Shown: one piece after another, positions 1-12,113 of the stretch
How the letters are laid out: each line of letters begins with the position of its first letter
Numbering within the stretch: position 1 is the stretch's first letter
Assembly (NCBI GenBank): GCA_963693305.1
Contig: OY855908.1
Span: 25,903,993 to 25,967,992, forward strand
Length of the DNA stretch: 64,000 bases
Source of the DNA: Meandrina meandrites
Lineage: Eukaryota > Cnidaria > Anthozoa > Scleractinia > Meandrinidae
Reading direction: 5' to 3'
Notes under the pieces: model-generated
Told to the model about the DNA's origin: nothing
Seen by the model: the letters and a program-made list of their open reading frames with translations, nothing else
The model's database searches: none
Position numbers and translations under genes: made by a program

Positions 1-425
1 ATACTACAAACTATGGATAAAACTGTAAATTTCTTGCGTAAAACTCAGTATTTTGTTTTTTATTTTGTTCTGTTCACGTTACATGTTGGGCGTGTCCCAA
101 TGACGTCATCAACTACTTTGCACCTACACACTAAAACTATTGCTAAATTTGGTTGAATAAAAACAAAGTTGTGTCCAATTTTCCCTAGCACTGCTTGGTC
201 GACGTTCTCGTTGCTTTACGCAATAGAGGGAGATAGCATGAGCACGCATGTTCATGGATTCTCCTTCCTTCTGGCTAAAACTGTGAGCTTCGATCAAACA
301 AAGGCAAAGAACCGTTACCCACACAACCTTTCGGTATTGTAGCGTACGGTCTTACGCTCTTGTACGACAACTTTTCTTTAATTAGATATAATGGTGAGTG
401 TCTTCTTGTCTTCTTTTATTTTTAA
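1..425. other. No gene recognised
   Basis: I see no coding exon, RNA gene or transposon end here. The stretch only leads into the 60-bp tandem repeat. Confidence 0.4.
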
Positions 426-747
426 TGCACGTCGGTTTGAATGTTCACAAGTTTGATTTAAAGTTAAGCGAGGCGTTATTTTCAAAGCGCGTCGGTTTGA
501 ATGTTCACGAGTATAAATAAATAGTTCAGCGAGGTTTCATGTTGAAAGCGTTGGCTTGAATGTTCACAAGTTTGAATAAAACGTTCAGCGAGGTTTTATG
601 TTTAACGCGCGTCGGTTCGAATGTTCACAAGTTTGATTAAAAGTTAAGCGAGGTTTTATGTTCAAACCTCTTCGGTTCGAATGTGCAGAAGTTTAAATAA
701 AAGTTCAACGGGGTTTCATTTTTTAAGCTCGTCGGTTTGAATGTTAC
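426..747. repeat. 60-bp tandem repeat, about 5.3 copies
   Basis: Units begin near 430, 490, 549, 610, 670 and 730. Each has the core GTCGGTTTGAATGTTCACAA followed by an AT-rich stretch and a GCGAGGTTTTATGTT-like segment. The copies differ by scattered substitutions, so this is an old minisatellite. No open reading frame runs through it and no function is visible. Confidence 0.88.
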
Positions 748-2035
748 AAAATCTCCCCTTCCGTCCCGCCAGTTAATCTGTTGTTGCATTAGGAGACTAT
801 TTCATTTACCCACCCCTAGATGAGTTGATTTTGTCACCACCTAGTTATCAACGAAGATTTTGAATTTCGCGCTCCGAAATTGGCCAAGCGTCGGTTCTTT
901 CAGACCTTTGTTCTGGAAACAAAAGACGCTCATTGCTGCAAACAATTGAAATGATCATACAAAGGAAGGTGAATATCGTGCCATTGTCCACCAAAACCGG
1001 AGCCTAAGTTTAAACCTGTCTCTTCTTTATTCCGCAGAGCCTCCTACCAGTCCCCCCCCCCCCCCCCCCCCTCTTTAAAGAAAGGCGACTGCGCTTTCTT
1101 TCTCTCTCCCAGCCTACTAGTGGCACAAATAAGCCTCTGCGGAGGAGAGGGTTTTACAAGCACGAATTATAGGTGCTGCACGATTTGTGCGTCACAATAA
1201 ACAAGGCTACGAGAATCGCACCAAGAGCGTGGAAACGTGGAAAAATAAGTTAGTTATTGAGCAAAACAATGTCATCCGAAAAAAGAATATTAGGAAATTC
1301 AAATGGAAATGCATGCATTTTAGCATGCATTTTAACGAAATTTTAATTTTAATTTTCTTTCCATATTTCGAGTGGTAAAACTGAGCTTTTTAATTTGAGT
1401 GGATGGAGAGGCAACTACTCTCGCGCCAAGAGATTAGCACGGTAATCTTTTTAATTTTTTCTTCTAAGGAGGTGTCAGGGTTTCCCGAAAACATTCCTCT
1501 GTAGGAAAAATGACGCAAAACAAAAAATTGCTTGCAGCTCGCAAATGCACCCCTCGCCCTCGCCCTCTCCTCCCCCTCTCCCATTCAATTTTCTAATTTC
1601 CGTCCATTAAAAATAATGATGATTATGGTGATTAACATAATAATTGCTTCACATTGCTTCACATCTTTCAATCATTAAATTTATTTCATCATTTGTTATA
1701 ATTTTGTACAATACAAAATTGGATGTGTAAATAATAATTATCAACAGTTTACTAATAGCTACGAATTTCGTTCCAAAAGCAGTAATTTTTGGTTACTCTT
1801 TTTCGTTTTCAAAAACAGTGCAACAAACTTATTACATAGCATTCTGTTATTACGATGATCTACATTTAAAGCCTAAAAACTAAACATTAAGTAAAGTAAC
1901 AACAAATCAAAAGTCTTCCAAAACTTAGTGATCTAAAACATTTCTTGGCACATATTAAAGAAGGCCTTTTTACTCTAATTCATAACTGCAATTACTTGCA
2001 CATTGCTAAAGTATAGAATAAAACGTGGAACTTAA
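748..2035. other. No gene recognised; poly-C tract
   Basis: This 1.3-kb AT-rich stretch holds no recognisable coding exon. It contains a run of about 20 C at 1052-1071. The last 50 bases (from about 1985) resemble the right half of the small inverted-repeat element at 3113-3355, so the region is probably old transposon debris. Confidence 0.4.
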
Positions 2036-2415
2036 TAGAGTAAATACGGTAAATGAAGATAATTGATGAATTAGTTAAATTATTATTATTTTTAATTATT
2101 TTCCCAAATAAAAATCATCTTGTGGGTATAAAGGGAGAAGCTTTCCCTCGCTTTTTAACCTACTTGATTGGGCGCGATAATCACTTAGCGCTTCCTTGCA
2201 TTTTGATTCGATTAATTTTACCGACGTCTTACCCGTCCTTTCCGTAACAGATTGGACCCCCCCCCCCCCCCGTACTTTTCTTTGTGATGACCCTTAATTC
2301 GCAGATACCAATGAAGTCCCTGAGGGTGTTTCGACGGACACCGAAACGTAGCATGGTCCCCGCGAGGGATTCCTGGTTATCTCTCATTATTTAGAGAACA
2401 CCTAAAACCCTGTCG
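2036..2415 (-). pseudogene. Broken duplicate of the helix-turn-helix exon
   Basis: This segment is a diverged direct copy of 3337-3735, which holds the last exon of the helix-turn-helix gene. Read on the minus strand, conserved peptides such as RNTLRDFIGICEL and LRFGV can be followed. An in-frame stop interrupts the VLGIM region, and a poly-C run at about 2257-2271 replaces sequence in the C-terminal part. The flanking non-coding sequence is duplicated too, including the GAGTAAATACGGTAAATG motif, so the copy arose by DNA duplication, not retroposition. It cannot make the protein. Confidence 0.7.
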
Positions 2416-2452
2416 TGAATTCCCGCATAAGATACACCTACTTGCTTTCACG

Positions 2453-2494
2453 AAGATGGAGAACCGAAGATGGAGAACCGAAGATGGAGAACCG
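2453..2494. repeat. Three copies of a 15-16-bp direct repeat
   Basis: AAGATGGAGAACCG occurs three times in a row. It is a short minisatellite of no evident function. Confidence 0.75.
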
Positions 2495-2499
2495 CAAGT

Positions 2500-3110
2500 A
2501 AAATAAAAACCGAAAGTTAATGTAACTGAAAACGGCAGATTTCTAGATAGATACGCGCAATACATCATGGTTGACTAGGATCCTTTTAAAGTGTAATGAA
2601 CATTTATTAATGCGACTTAACGTTTAATGCCATAGCTTTGCCGGGAGAGGTCAAACTGTCATTCCTTTTAAATATCTCAGGAATAATCAACCTTATTCTT
2701 ATCCTGTCGTGTCTCTTGTTTATCTTATTTTTGGATGTGTATTCCAGTCTTCTTAGCATATATAAATAACTGTTCAAATTCTTAAACGTTGTCATGGTAA
2801 GGGTCAGAAGTACCTTCATCTTATCATTGATTTTTTTGATCAAAAAAATGAAAAATGTAAAGAAATGAATAAAATCGAATGGGTACCAATATTAAAATAT
2901 AACCAGTTTGACCTCCCTACGTTGCCAAGGCAATAATTGTGTATGATTTCAAGCTCAAAAGGTCGGGCATTATCATCTACTGAACACCGAAAAGCGTCGA
3001 AGAATCCAAGCGAGTAACACCTAGTACCAACAGACGTTCCAGGGCTCATAACCAAAGAAAAAAAAAACTTAAATAATAGAAAAATCAATGGAAGTAAATA
3101 ATCATTAAGA
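2500..3110. other. No gene recognised
   Basis: AT-rich sequence between the duplicated exon copies. Open frames are short and have no family features. Confidence 0.4.
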
Positions 3111-3112
3111 TT

Positions 3113-3355
3113 ACCGTATTTACTCTTTCGAGCCCCACCCAGAATAAGTGCCGCATCTAATATTGAGGCACTTATTTGCGCAAACTACAGTACAGTCGTT
3201 TTCAGTTTGAAAGGGTATTGTTATCAATTCCTTATCTATAAATGTTTTTTAAGAAGTATGACGTTTGTTGAATAAGCTCCCCTCTCTAATGAGCGTCCCG
3301 CACCAAAAAAAGCACAAAATGAATAAAACGTGGAGCTTAATAGAGTAAATACGGT
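3113..3355. mobile_element. Small inverted-repeat element (MITE), ACCGTATTTACTC ends
   Basis: The left end reads ACCGTATTTACTCT and the right end is its reverse complement AGAGTAAATACGGT, about 243 bp apart. A T precedes and an A follows, so a TA target is possible but unproven. There is no coding capacity. A right-half relative lies at about 1985-2050. The superfamily is not determined. Confidence 0.7.
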
Positions 3356-3398
3356 AAATGAAGATAATTGATGAATTAGTTTAATTATTTTTTAAAAC

Positions 3399-4355
3399 TT
3401 ATTTCCCCAAATAAAAATCATCTTGTGGGTAAAAAGGGAGAAGCTTTCCCTCGCTTTTTAACCTATTTGATTGGGCGCGATAATCACTTAGCGCTTCCCT
3501 GCATTTTGATTCGATTAATTTTACCGACGTCTTACCCGTCCTTTCCGTAACAGATTGGACCACCCTCTCGTACTTTTCGTTGTCGACGACGCTTAATTCG
3601 CAGATGCCAATGAAGTCTCTGAGGGTGTTTCGAGGGACACCGAAACGTCGCATGGCCTCCGCAAGGGAGCACTGGTTATCTTTCATTATTCCGAGAACGC
3701 CTAGATATCTGTCGTGGATCCCTTGCAAATTGGATCCTGTGACCAATCCTGGAATATTAGAAAGAAAAAGTCCTTATTCAGAATTCATTACCATTCGTTT
3801 CCCCAATTTATGAAATTTTGAAACTTCACCTACACTAAATGATATGTTTGGCAGATATTTGTCAGATTATCATGTACATCATTTTTCTTCAATTTGTCAA
3901 ATTTGTCTTATGGTTGTTAGCCATTTTAATAGACGGAAACAATAACAACACCAATAATAAGGATATTGATTAAAATTGATCCAAGTAGCAGTCACTCTGA
4001 CCCTAATTCCCCGAAGCCACGCCCACATATCCGCTTACCCTGTAAGTTCAAACGTGCCTTTATTGAGTTTTGGTGGTAAAATAAGTCCAAAACGTATCCA
4101 CTGAAGTCCAAAAAAGGTAAGGAAGGTTGTCGGGGGTGGGATTTTAACTAAAAATTAAGAAAAAAACTGTCATACCTTTCCCATACTTTTTACTTGTTTT
4201 TTTATGTAAGTCTTGCCCATGTTTTCCTGGGTGATCGCTTTCGCTTTCTTCATCGGAATCGTCCGCATCGTTGTCCTCGCCAGCTTCACTCTCCTCTGAC
4301 GAGCTGCTTTTTTCACAAGTTTTTCTGTTTACACGTCTGCATTTCGTAATTTCTC
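3399..4355 (-). CDS. Acidic-linker plus helix-turn-helix protein, last two exons
   Basis: There are two minus-strand exons. Exon A (4355-4176) follows the acceptor TTTCCTTTAG and ends at the donor G/GTATGA. It encodes a Ser/Glu/Asp-rich acidic stretch followed by a Lys-rich end. Exon B (3748-3399) follows the acceptor ATATTCCAG. The join is phase 1 on both sides, so the frame is kept. Exon B encodes about 116 residues: LQGIHDRYLGVLGIMKDNQC, then a probable helix-turn-helix (LAEAMRRFGVPRNTLRDFIG), a charged region and the end FYLGK. The helix-turn-helix suggests DNA binding, possibly a transposon-derived or small regulatory factor; that is inference. Upstream exons are not found, so the start is unknown. 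The last exon has a broken duplicate at 2036-2415. Confidence 0.6.
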
Positions 4356-4399
4356 CTAAAGGAAAAAAATGTTCAGATTTAGCCAAGATAGGCTCTCTC

Positions 4400-4985
4400 T
4401 CCGTAACTATCGGTATTTACCGTTCCAAAGAGATTTGTTTTGGTGTGCAAATTAGTTTAATTAGAAAAAAGGATTATTTTTCTGCACAAAAGCGTAGATT
4501 CTCGCGTTGGAGCGTCGCACGTTTCATTGTTACCCGTCGCTTGCTTCCTACATATTATCCATTTCTTTATTGTTTGTTTGTTCGTTGCGATTTTAGTGTT
4601 TTGCATTCGGACATAGAAGGTTAAGGTTGTCTCTGAAATAAGTTTTGCCTGCAGAGACAGGGCCTCTGAGTAAGCCGAAGGGAGTAAAACTTTTTAGAAG
4701 AAAAAGACAAAATTACGGTTTAACTCTTTTGTAAAATGTCCAGAAAGGTTTTAGCTTTCGCTTATTACTATTGTTGCATCTCACAACCAATATATGCGAC
4801 ATTTGAGCAATATATATATATGCTAATTAACAGCCAAAATGAGTATTCGAGTGCTTAAGAGGAGACTAGGCACCAGTAATTTCAATGGCGTTTTTCTCAA
4901 AATCTGCCCGTATGGCCCTGCCTCAAAAATTCAGAAATTAAATTAGAAATTGAATCAGATAAAACATTCATGCAAAATAAATTAA
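4400..4985. other. No gene recognised
   Basis: Sequence upstream of the visible helix-turn-helix exons, probably intron or intergenic. It includes an (AT)n stretch near 4808. No further exon of the gene was recognised. Confidence 0.4.
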
Positions 4986-4989
4986 AAAC

Positions 4990-5069
4990 CTGTAAGACAG
5001 ATTTTTTTGCAAAATAGGAAAATGTGTTTTTTTGCCTATTTAAAAAATAGCTCAAAATCTGTCTTACAG
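4990..5069. repeat. Hairpin-forming inverted repeat
   Basis: CTGTAAGACAGATTTT at the left is answered by AAAATCTGTCTTACAG at the right, with an inner TAGGAAAA/TTGCCTATT pairing. The result is an almost continuous 80-bp foldback. It is probably a tiny non-autonomous element, though no target duplication was identified. Confidence 0.75.
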
Positions 5070-5074
5070 ATTTT

Positions 5075-5920
5075 TTTTAAATTTTAGCAGTTGACGCGAT
5101 TCACCCCAAAAATTTAATTGTGAAAATTTCATTATGGGTTGTGCGGTGGGTTTTTGAAAAATTTTGAGCCGAAGTCAGGTTTTTACGACCTCCGACGAGA
5201 ATCGAATTGCGCATGCCCTTTTATTTGAGCGCGCGCTCGTCTGACGCCACACGTTATGAGCGATGAAAAAAGCGAATTAGAACTCCTTGTCGGTTGTTTA
5301 TCAACCTATCTGTAGTATTGTTTTCGTCCTATGGCATGTAACCATGTTACACCTTAAAGAAGCGCGGCGAGCACATTTGTAATTTCTGACAGATGGAGGC
5401 TATCGCGAAGTAAATCACTTTACGTAATTCTTAGGTGTCATTGGGTCTGGCACCTCAGTCGCGAGATAGCATACGAATGTACTCATAATTGCTGTGCAAC
5501 GGGCGAAAGCAAGCGAATGCATACAATTTAAAGCACTCTTCTATTAAACACTGCTCTTGGAATTCTAAAAATTATTCCACTACACTGATGTTGAGAGGTG
5601 CGTCGCTTACTCTTGGCCCAGGGGCGGTGCTCTTTCAAGTTATAATTTTATAATTTGCTTTCCGAGGATTGAAGGTCTTAATCAGGCTACCGGTAGTAGC
5701 CATAGATTTGTCATAGTGAATAGTGAAAATACAACCCGTCCTCTGACAAGTTAAGAGAACCACTTCTCAACCTTTTTTGGGTTGTTTGAGGTGGAATTAA
5801 GATAAAAAATAACCTTCGCATTTTTAAATTTTTTCTTTCGCAAATTGAAGACAAAAACGATTTGTCGAAGCCAGCTGAACGACCTGTACTGAATATATAC
5901 ACGCAAACACTTTATTCAAC
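5075..5920. other. No gene recognised
   Basis: This lies downstream (minus sense) of the zinc-knuckle gene's second exon. I searched for a further exon of that gene and found none I could support. Confidence 0.4.
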
Positions 5921-5924
5921 ATAC

Positions 5925-6413
5925 CCTCCAAATCGTCGATGCGGCGCTTCATCTTTGTTATCGTCTCCAAGTGTTCTTCTTCCATTTTCTGCAATAGAGC
6001 CGTACAATTATCCCTTTGTTCCAAAGCCGCCGCTAGCTCCTCCTTGATCTCTTCGTATTTCTTCTGCCACGTGGTCTTTTTACTGCTGTAAAAATGTAAC
6101 CACGAAAAATGTTCAGCAAAATATCTTTCATGTGACATAAGCAAATATGGTAGATGCCAAAAACACAAAAATCCCCTTACCCCTCCTTTTTGTTCTCTTT
6201 CTTTGCTGAAGGCTGCGAAGCTGACGATCCATCTTCCTGACCAAGTGATAACTCGTCCGAGTTTCGTATTTCTTCCACTAAACTGGAATCTTGGCAAGCG
6301 CAACTTTTTACCGATTTTCCACAAAAGGTACATTTAAATGGGCAGTCAATTAGCGTATGTCCATCCGACAGACCACATATTTTGCAAGTTCTCTTTCTTG
6401 AATTGCTGGCCAT
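5925..6413 (-). CDS. Zinc-knuckle and coiled-coil protein, first two coding exons
   Basis: The ATG is at 6413 on the minus strand, in a short open stretch starting MASNSRKRTCKICG. Exon 1 (6413-6181) encodes a CCHC-type zinc knuckle (C-x2-C-x5-H-x4-C), then CTFCGKSVKSCAC and an acidic, Ser-rich tail. It ends at a GTAAGG donor in phase 2. Exon 2 begins after TTTTTACAG at 6085; the split codon rejoins as Gly. It encodes a heptad-rich coiled coil (KKYEEIKEELAAALEQRDNC onward). A GTATGT donor at 5924 would end it in phase 1. Zinc knuckles bind nucleic acid or protein, but the specific role is unknown. Later exons are not identified. The coiled-coil gene at 59-61 kb also ends its coiled-coil exon in phase 1, so distant kinship is possible. 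Confidence 0.6.
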
Positions 6414-6701
6414 GATGCCTTTCTCCGCTCTCTTCGCTTCGAGTTGACAAGCAAATGTGCTGAAGTGTTCTTTTGTTAAAGGATATATTTCCAGGCCACC
6501 CGTGGTAAAACCATATGGACAACTGCACAATAGATTAGCATATGACTGACAGTATCAAGGAAAGGGCGGCACGCCTCTTGATAAGAGAAAGTGGTTTTAG
6601 GTTGACTTAGGTTCGCTGCTAAATTGCCATCAGGGATTTGCTCTTCAGCATGCTGTCGTGGAATTTCGTTCAATTGAGTACCTTAACTGTCTTTAAAAAG
6701 A

Positions 6702-7402
6702 AACCTCGCAAAAGTTTACGTTACTGATTGGTGCTGGAATTTCAATTATTTTTTAAAAAATTCTGATGACACTCAGCATGCCTTTTTTTGGTTTCCAAAG
6801 TTATTTTGGCAACAGTTTGATTATTCCCGCTACTTTAACGAGTAGCGGTGTTGTGTGATCTGTGTGGTAAGCCAGTTTTACTCATATTACAAGTGTAATT
6901 ACTCAGTTGGACATACCAAACTTTTCTCCGCTAAAATGGAAATATTAAGTGCAACTTAATATGGTTTTTTCAAGATCACCAGAAGATGAAGATCAGGGAA
7001 TACTACTCTTTGTTCCTTCTCATGGAAATGTGCCAACCAATATTCCATGGGTGGGTGGGAAGGGCTTTACTTGCACAGCTTGCGGTTTTTGGTCAAAGAC
7101 ATGAAGCCGCTCTGACGCTAATATACAGGTAATTGTAATATAATTGACGCGTTAGACGGAACGGAAAGCTCTTTATCAGCGGAAACAAGTAATGATGGCT
7201 GGGTTTAAAATGAAACAGACGGCAGGCATCTTGAAATAGTCATGTGTTCTTGGGTTGACTTTTATGCCAAAGACATTCTCATCTTATTAATTTTACTCAA
7301 ATATTTTTTTGGGCTCCCATAAGCAAATTATATTAATTGGTACGGCCGAGCCCATCGAATGAACGTTATTACTTGAAGGCGGAAACCGGATGGATACCAG
7401 TG
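6702..7402 (+). pseudogene. Broken duplicate of transposase exon 1 region
   Basis: Two pieces match the region of exon 1 (8130-8311) and its upstream flank. At 6702-6940 the flank and exon start recur, but the start codon reads ATA and only about ten codons follow. At 7353-7402 the exon end recurs as HRMN...RRKPDGY with an in-frame TGA. About 400 bp of other sequence separates them; part of that resembles 7590-7870. It is a decayed tandem duplicate of the 5' end of the transposase gene. Confidence 0.55.
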
Positions 7403-8888
7403 CTAGGATCACGGCTTATTCCAATCATACCAACAAGCTACATGTACCTTACGCAAAAGCGCTTATATAGTTTTAAAAGCTGAATATAGGCAAAATCGTT
7501 AATATCAACGTATCTCAAAAATATAATGACAGGGAAATGCATGAAATACTACTATGTAACGTTTTGTCGGAATATGCCACTCATGACCCATGGGTGTGAA
7601 GGCCTTTATACTTGCACAGCTTGCAGTTTTTGGGCAAAGCTTAAGTCATGAAGCCGCTCATGATCAGGCGCTGTCCTCTGTCCGCTGGACGATAAAGAGA
7701 ACAACGGTGGTTGAAAAAAAGAAATAAACGTAGCCAGAACGGTATGCACTTTTGGAGCCGTAAAAAGTAATTTTGGCGGGATTTAACTGATGAAAAAAGA
7801 CGGTAGGCATACAGAATACAGAAATACAGAAAGTGTTTGTGGGTTGGCTGCCAATCTTCAACATGCTGTCTTTTACAATTTTTTTATTAAAATTGAGTAG
7901 TCGAACAAACAAACCTCGCAAACCCTTACTTTACTGTAGAAAAGCATGCCTTTTTGCCTCCCAAGGTTATCTTCGCAACACTTTCATAATTTACAGCCAC
8001 TCCTGGACGAGCGGTAATTTCGTATTGTGTTATTATATTCCGTTGTTCCGGTCTACTGGTGTTCAGGTGACATGAATTATTTTGCTTCTGGTTTCCGAAT
8101 AAGCGATTACACGCGTTACTCAGTTGGACATGCCAAACTTTTTCCGCGAAAGACTTGCTCCTCTTACTTACTCAAACGATTTAAGGACAAAATTGGCTCT
8201 CATACATTGGCTACAGAGGAAAAGGCTTTTGAAAAGAAACGTTAATTGCTCCAGATGTCTACATCGAATGAATCTTAATATTTGCCGACGAAAACCTGAT
8301 GGATATCGGTGGTAGGTAAAAAAATAGAATTCGCAAGATAATTCGGATAATTGGCAAGTTTTTTATTCTTAACACTAATAATGATGATGGGTTTGGTTTA
8401 TAACAACAAGTATGATTGGATTTACCAGGAAATGCAACCGATGTGGACTTATGAAATCCGTCAGGACCGGATCCTTTTTTGAAGGGAGCAAACTCTCACT
8501 ACAGCGACATGTCCAGTTTCTCTGGAAATGGACTCAAAGAGATTCCTTGACAGCGATGTTTTTTGAGGGAATTGCATCGCGCAAAATTCTCATAAAAATG
8601 GCTCGAAAATGCAGAGAAGTGGCCTGGCAGGCTATAATTTTACATCCAATTCCAAGGCTTGGTGGACCTGGGGTCATCGTTCAAATTGATGAATAAAAAT
8701 TTAACCACAAGTCAAAGGTAAATAGAGTGCACATTTGATAGTTTGAAAGCACATCAATACACCAAAGTTCGAGGAGCCTACAGTTTCACTTGTTTAGAAA
8801 AAAAGAAATAGTCGAAGAAAAATCGTAAAAACTGAAAGGTGACGGTTCAGTCGACAAATCTACCTCAGCAGTATCAAGAGTCACAAAC

Positions 8889-8929
<41 letters not shown>

Positions 8930-8931
8930 TT
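8889..8931. repeat. (TAA)n microsatellite
   Basis: About 14 TAA units lie just beyond the 3' end (minus sense) of the LINE fragment. They probably form that element's 3' tail. Confidence 0.85.
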
Positions 8932-9600
8932 TAATATTTATATTGCGCATTTTCTATAAAATAATCAAATGCGCATTACAATAAATACAAAAAATAAAAA
9001 CCTATTTACAATTTCTATGAAGTCAAAAACGAAACTTACACTATTTACAATTAACTATAAGAAAAATAATTTACGGAAGAACTATATAAAAATCTAAATA
9101 TAACCTAATTGTATTAACAAAATGCCTTCTTGAATAAAAATGTCTTAAGTTTCTTTTTAAAATCATTTGTGGTGCAAGCAGATCTAATGCTTATGGGAAG
9201 ACTGTTCCAAAGCCGTGGTGCTGCCATCATGAAGGATCGATCTCCCATGGTAGCTTTTGTGAAACGCTTTGGGGTGCTCAAAAGAATTCCCTTGTTATTT
9301 CGCCGTAAATCATAGCGGGATGGCGGTAAAACAGAAATTAAATCAATGAGATATTTAGGAGCTGAGCCCTGGAGTACTTTAAAGGTGATCAAAAGGATTT
9401 TAAACTCGATGCGTAGGCGGATAGGTAACCAGTGAAGTTGTTTAAGGAGCGGCGTAATATGACAGTGTTTAGGTGCGCAGAAAATCAATCGCGCACTGGC
9501 AAAATCATATTGCAAGGGTGGGAAATCTGCCAAATTTTCATTTCCAGTAACATAAAACTGTAGCAAACAGATCAATTTTACGCCAGTTAACTACATTGAT
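8932..9600 (-). mobile_element. 5'-truncated CR1/L2-like LINE, reverse-transcriptase C-terminal end
   Basis: The minus strand holds a 150-codon open frame ending at 9114 with stop, encoding the C-terminal end of a non-LTR reverse-transcriptase protein. Characteristic peptides are LKQLHWLPIRLRIEFKILL, NNKGILLSTP and APRLWNSLPISIRSA, ending in LKTFLFKKAF. This tail is typical of CR1/L2/Rex-group elements in marine invertebrates. The polymerase domain itself is absent, as in a normal 5'-truncated insertion. About 180 bp of 3' untranslated sequence leads into a (TAA)n tail. It sits inside intron 2 of the transposase gene, in opposite orientation. Inactive. Confidence 0.85.
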
Positions 9601-9821
9601 GTCCATTTTCATGCATCTATGATAACGATACCTCATTTGACCTCATTTGGTTTGAAGGACAGTAGAAATCATTGTCTCACAAAAGTATCCGCCAGCCAAT
9701 TAGCCGGCAAACTATACAGGGTGTTGGGTCCTAGGGATATCCCTGCACGTCGCTTTTATTTTTAACAGAAAGCTGTTCACTTAATTTATTTGCTAGTTCC
9801 CCTCGGAAAATAGTTAACAAT

Positions 9822-10707
9822 TATTATTATCAATATACGCGGCCAAATTGAAAACCGCCCTCTTGAAAACACGCGCTTTGCGTGCCGCAAATGACTCCTA
9901 GCGGGCCGTTAATGCATTAACGGCCCTGCAGCTGATTGGTTTTCGGTTCATCATCCGATGAATATTAACCAATCAGGTCACGTTTAATGACGCGGGAAAA
10001 CCATTTAGGTGCGTACAGCAAGTTTTCTCGCTGAGCGAATAGTGTTCGAAAAGAAAAATCAAAGCGTATTTGTTATGAATGGGACAAAATGCAGTTAAAA
10101 AATTCGGATGTAGAAGCAAAAGCACAAGGGGAAGATATAAAGAGAGCAACTTCTTGTTGTCTTACGAGAAACGAAACACAACAAAACAACGGTTCGCTTC
10201 ATTCATGTTCATTCATGTTTCTTGGGTCGAGCTAAATTAGCCGAAGCATTGCGGGGATTTTATGCCGAGGCTCAACTGGAAAATGTAAGTTCGTAAATTA
10301 TTATTATCCACTTATTTTCAGAGACACGGCAGCTCTTTTGAACTACACCTATACAACATGTACAATACATGGTCCTCAGTGTAGCATAGCACAAAATTTT
10401 CAACGCGAAGTACTTGTAAGCTTATCATTGAACATGTAAAGCTCAATAAATGTGTTAGTTTAAGCTTATATCTGGATGTTCAGGGATGTGATTTTGCCTT
10501 GTATATTGATAATAATGATAATTAAATGACTTTTTTCGGGAATATTGTGTATTTGCTCCCTTGTAGTGTCATTTGCGGCCCTTGCGCTTCGCGCTCGGGC
10601 CGCCAATGACACTACGCATTAACGGCCCGCTTGTAGTCATTTGCGGCTCGCAAAGCGCGTGTTTTCAAGAGGGCGGTTTCAATTTGCCGCGTATATGGAT
10701 AATAATA
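9822..10707. mobile_element. Non-autonomous element with about 90-bp inverted ends
   Basis: The left end runs TATTATTATC, ATATACGCGG, then AACCGCCCTCTTGAAAACAC and on to GCGGGCCGTTAATGC. The right end is its near-perfect reverse complement over about 90 bp. The interior has no coding frame and includes a GGGCCGCAA-rich hairpin. It lies in intron 2 of the transposase gene. No clean target duplication is seen because the outermost bases are themselves (TAT)n. Confidence 0.8.
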
Positions 10708-10993
10708 GTGGTTGATAGTTCACCAACATTGAGGTGAATAATTGTTTTAGCCTGAATATACCACACAACTGAATAACTTGCAAAACCAAAAATAAATCTA
10801 TTTCGTACAAAATCAAAAAACGCGTAAAAAGAACTTTTCACTTGTGTGGTATATAAAAACACCCAAAATTTTTACCATGCATTGAGGCTGTACTTCTTTC
10901 GCAGTTTCATAGGGGACGCCGCCCCAGAAGAGAGAAATGGGTACTTGGATTGTTCGACACACAGTACGTGCCAGCCCGACCATACCTGCAGCT

Positions 10994-12113
10994 CAGGCGG
11001 TGTTGGACACGGTTCACGTGACATTTTTCGACCAATCATATGTCACCTCGGTAGAAGCAATGGCGGACAATTTTGTCGTCGGATTATAAGAAGGTCTCAT
11101 CTTCTTCGTGCGATTTCGGCGAAATTTTAACGTTTTAACGGACTGTTTTCTTAGAGCTTGAAGAATAATATCTATGCCAGTCATTCGTCAAGTTCTGAAT
11201 TAAGGGAAGCGATTTTGCTACCAAAACTAGTCGACTGAAATCATGCTATATGGTAAATGTTTGGTTGGCGCACTCATTAGACATGCATGAACATTTGCTC
11301 ATTCCTTTACAAACAAGGATCAGTACTGTAGATTATTTTTGCATAGAACTTAAGTTCGATAGTTGAACTTAAAGAAAAGTACAGTGGGCCAGGGCGGGCC
11401 TCGCCGTTTTAACGGTCAAATTCGGAGTTGAAGTTGGGGTTTCTTCCTTGATTTCTCATTCAGTTCTCGCATTCGCGGGAATTGATGGTGTGATTTCTGT
11501 CGATGTTTTATCACAAACAGAGCCTAAATTTGTATTTCTGTTTGTTGTATAATTTTATATTTTAATGTTTTCTTGCTATTTTTGTTTTTGTAGTGTTTAT
11601 ATCATCCTTCTGTTTGGCCGATATTTGACAGTCATCAAAACGGCCTTTGGGCTCTCCGAGTGGGAAAACTCCTAATAAACAACCCAGCGAAAATCCATCA
11701 AAACCATGATAGGGCGAACTGCGTTGGCCAGCAGTACATCGACGTACTTCATACACAACTCGACATATCTCAAAAAGAAAGCGCCGTAGTTAAGTTCGAT
11801 TTCAGCCCGTTAAGATCGATCACAAACATGCGAGAATCGAATGTAATTTCCAATAGTCGATGTACCGCGATGTTTCGACTCCAAATGTGAGTTGCTTCGC
11901 ACATAAAATGGCTCCTTTACGAATCCAGCAATACACATCTATAGTTGTTACTTGGCCCACAAAGATTTGGTATGGATTTCCTCCGATATTTCTTTCAGCA
12001 TAGGAATATCTTCTCACCTCGAGGATATGTTTACAGTCCGACGATCAGACAATAATGAGTGCAATCGAAAATTTCTTCCGGCATGCTTTGCGAGTCGTGT
12101 CCAACACCGCCTG
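10994..12113. mobile_element. 1.12-kb TIR insertion splitting transposase exon 3
   Basis: Perfect 18-bp inverted ends CAGGCGGTGTTGGACACG (10994-11011 and 12096-12113) bound the element. The flanks are a 9-bp duplication with one mismatch: CCTGCAGCT at 10985-10993 and CCAGCAGCT at 12114-12122. Removing the element and one duplicate restores the reading frame through YLQLVRRR. The interior has no recognisable protein. The CAG terminus recalls hAT elements (8-bp duplications), while 9 bp would suit a Mutator-like element. I leave the superfamily open. Confidence 0.85.

Noticed and set aside
3640..3660. GAAACGTC as part of a hammerhead
   Set aside because: It lies inside the conserved helix-turn-helix coding exon and has no CTGATGA core in reach.
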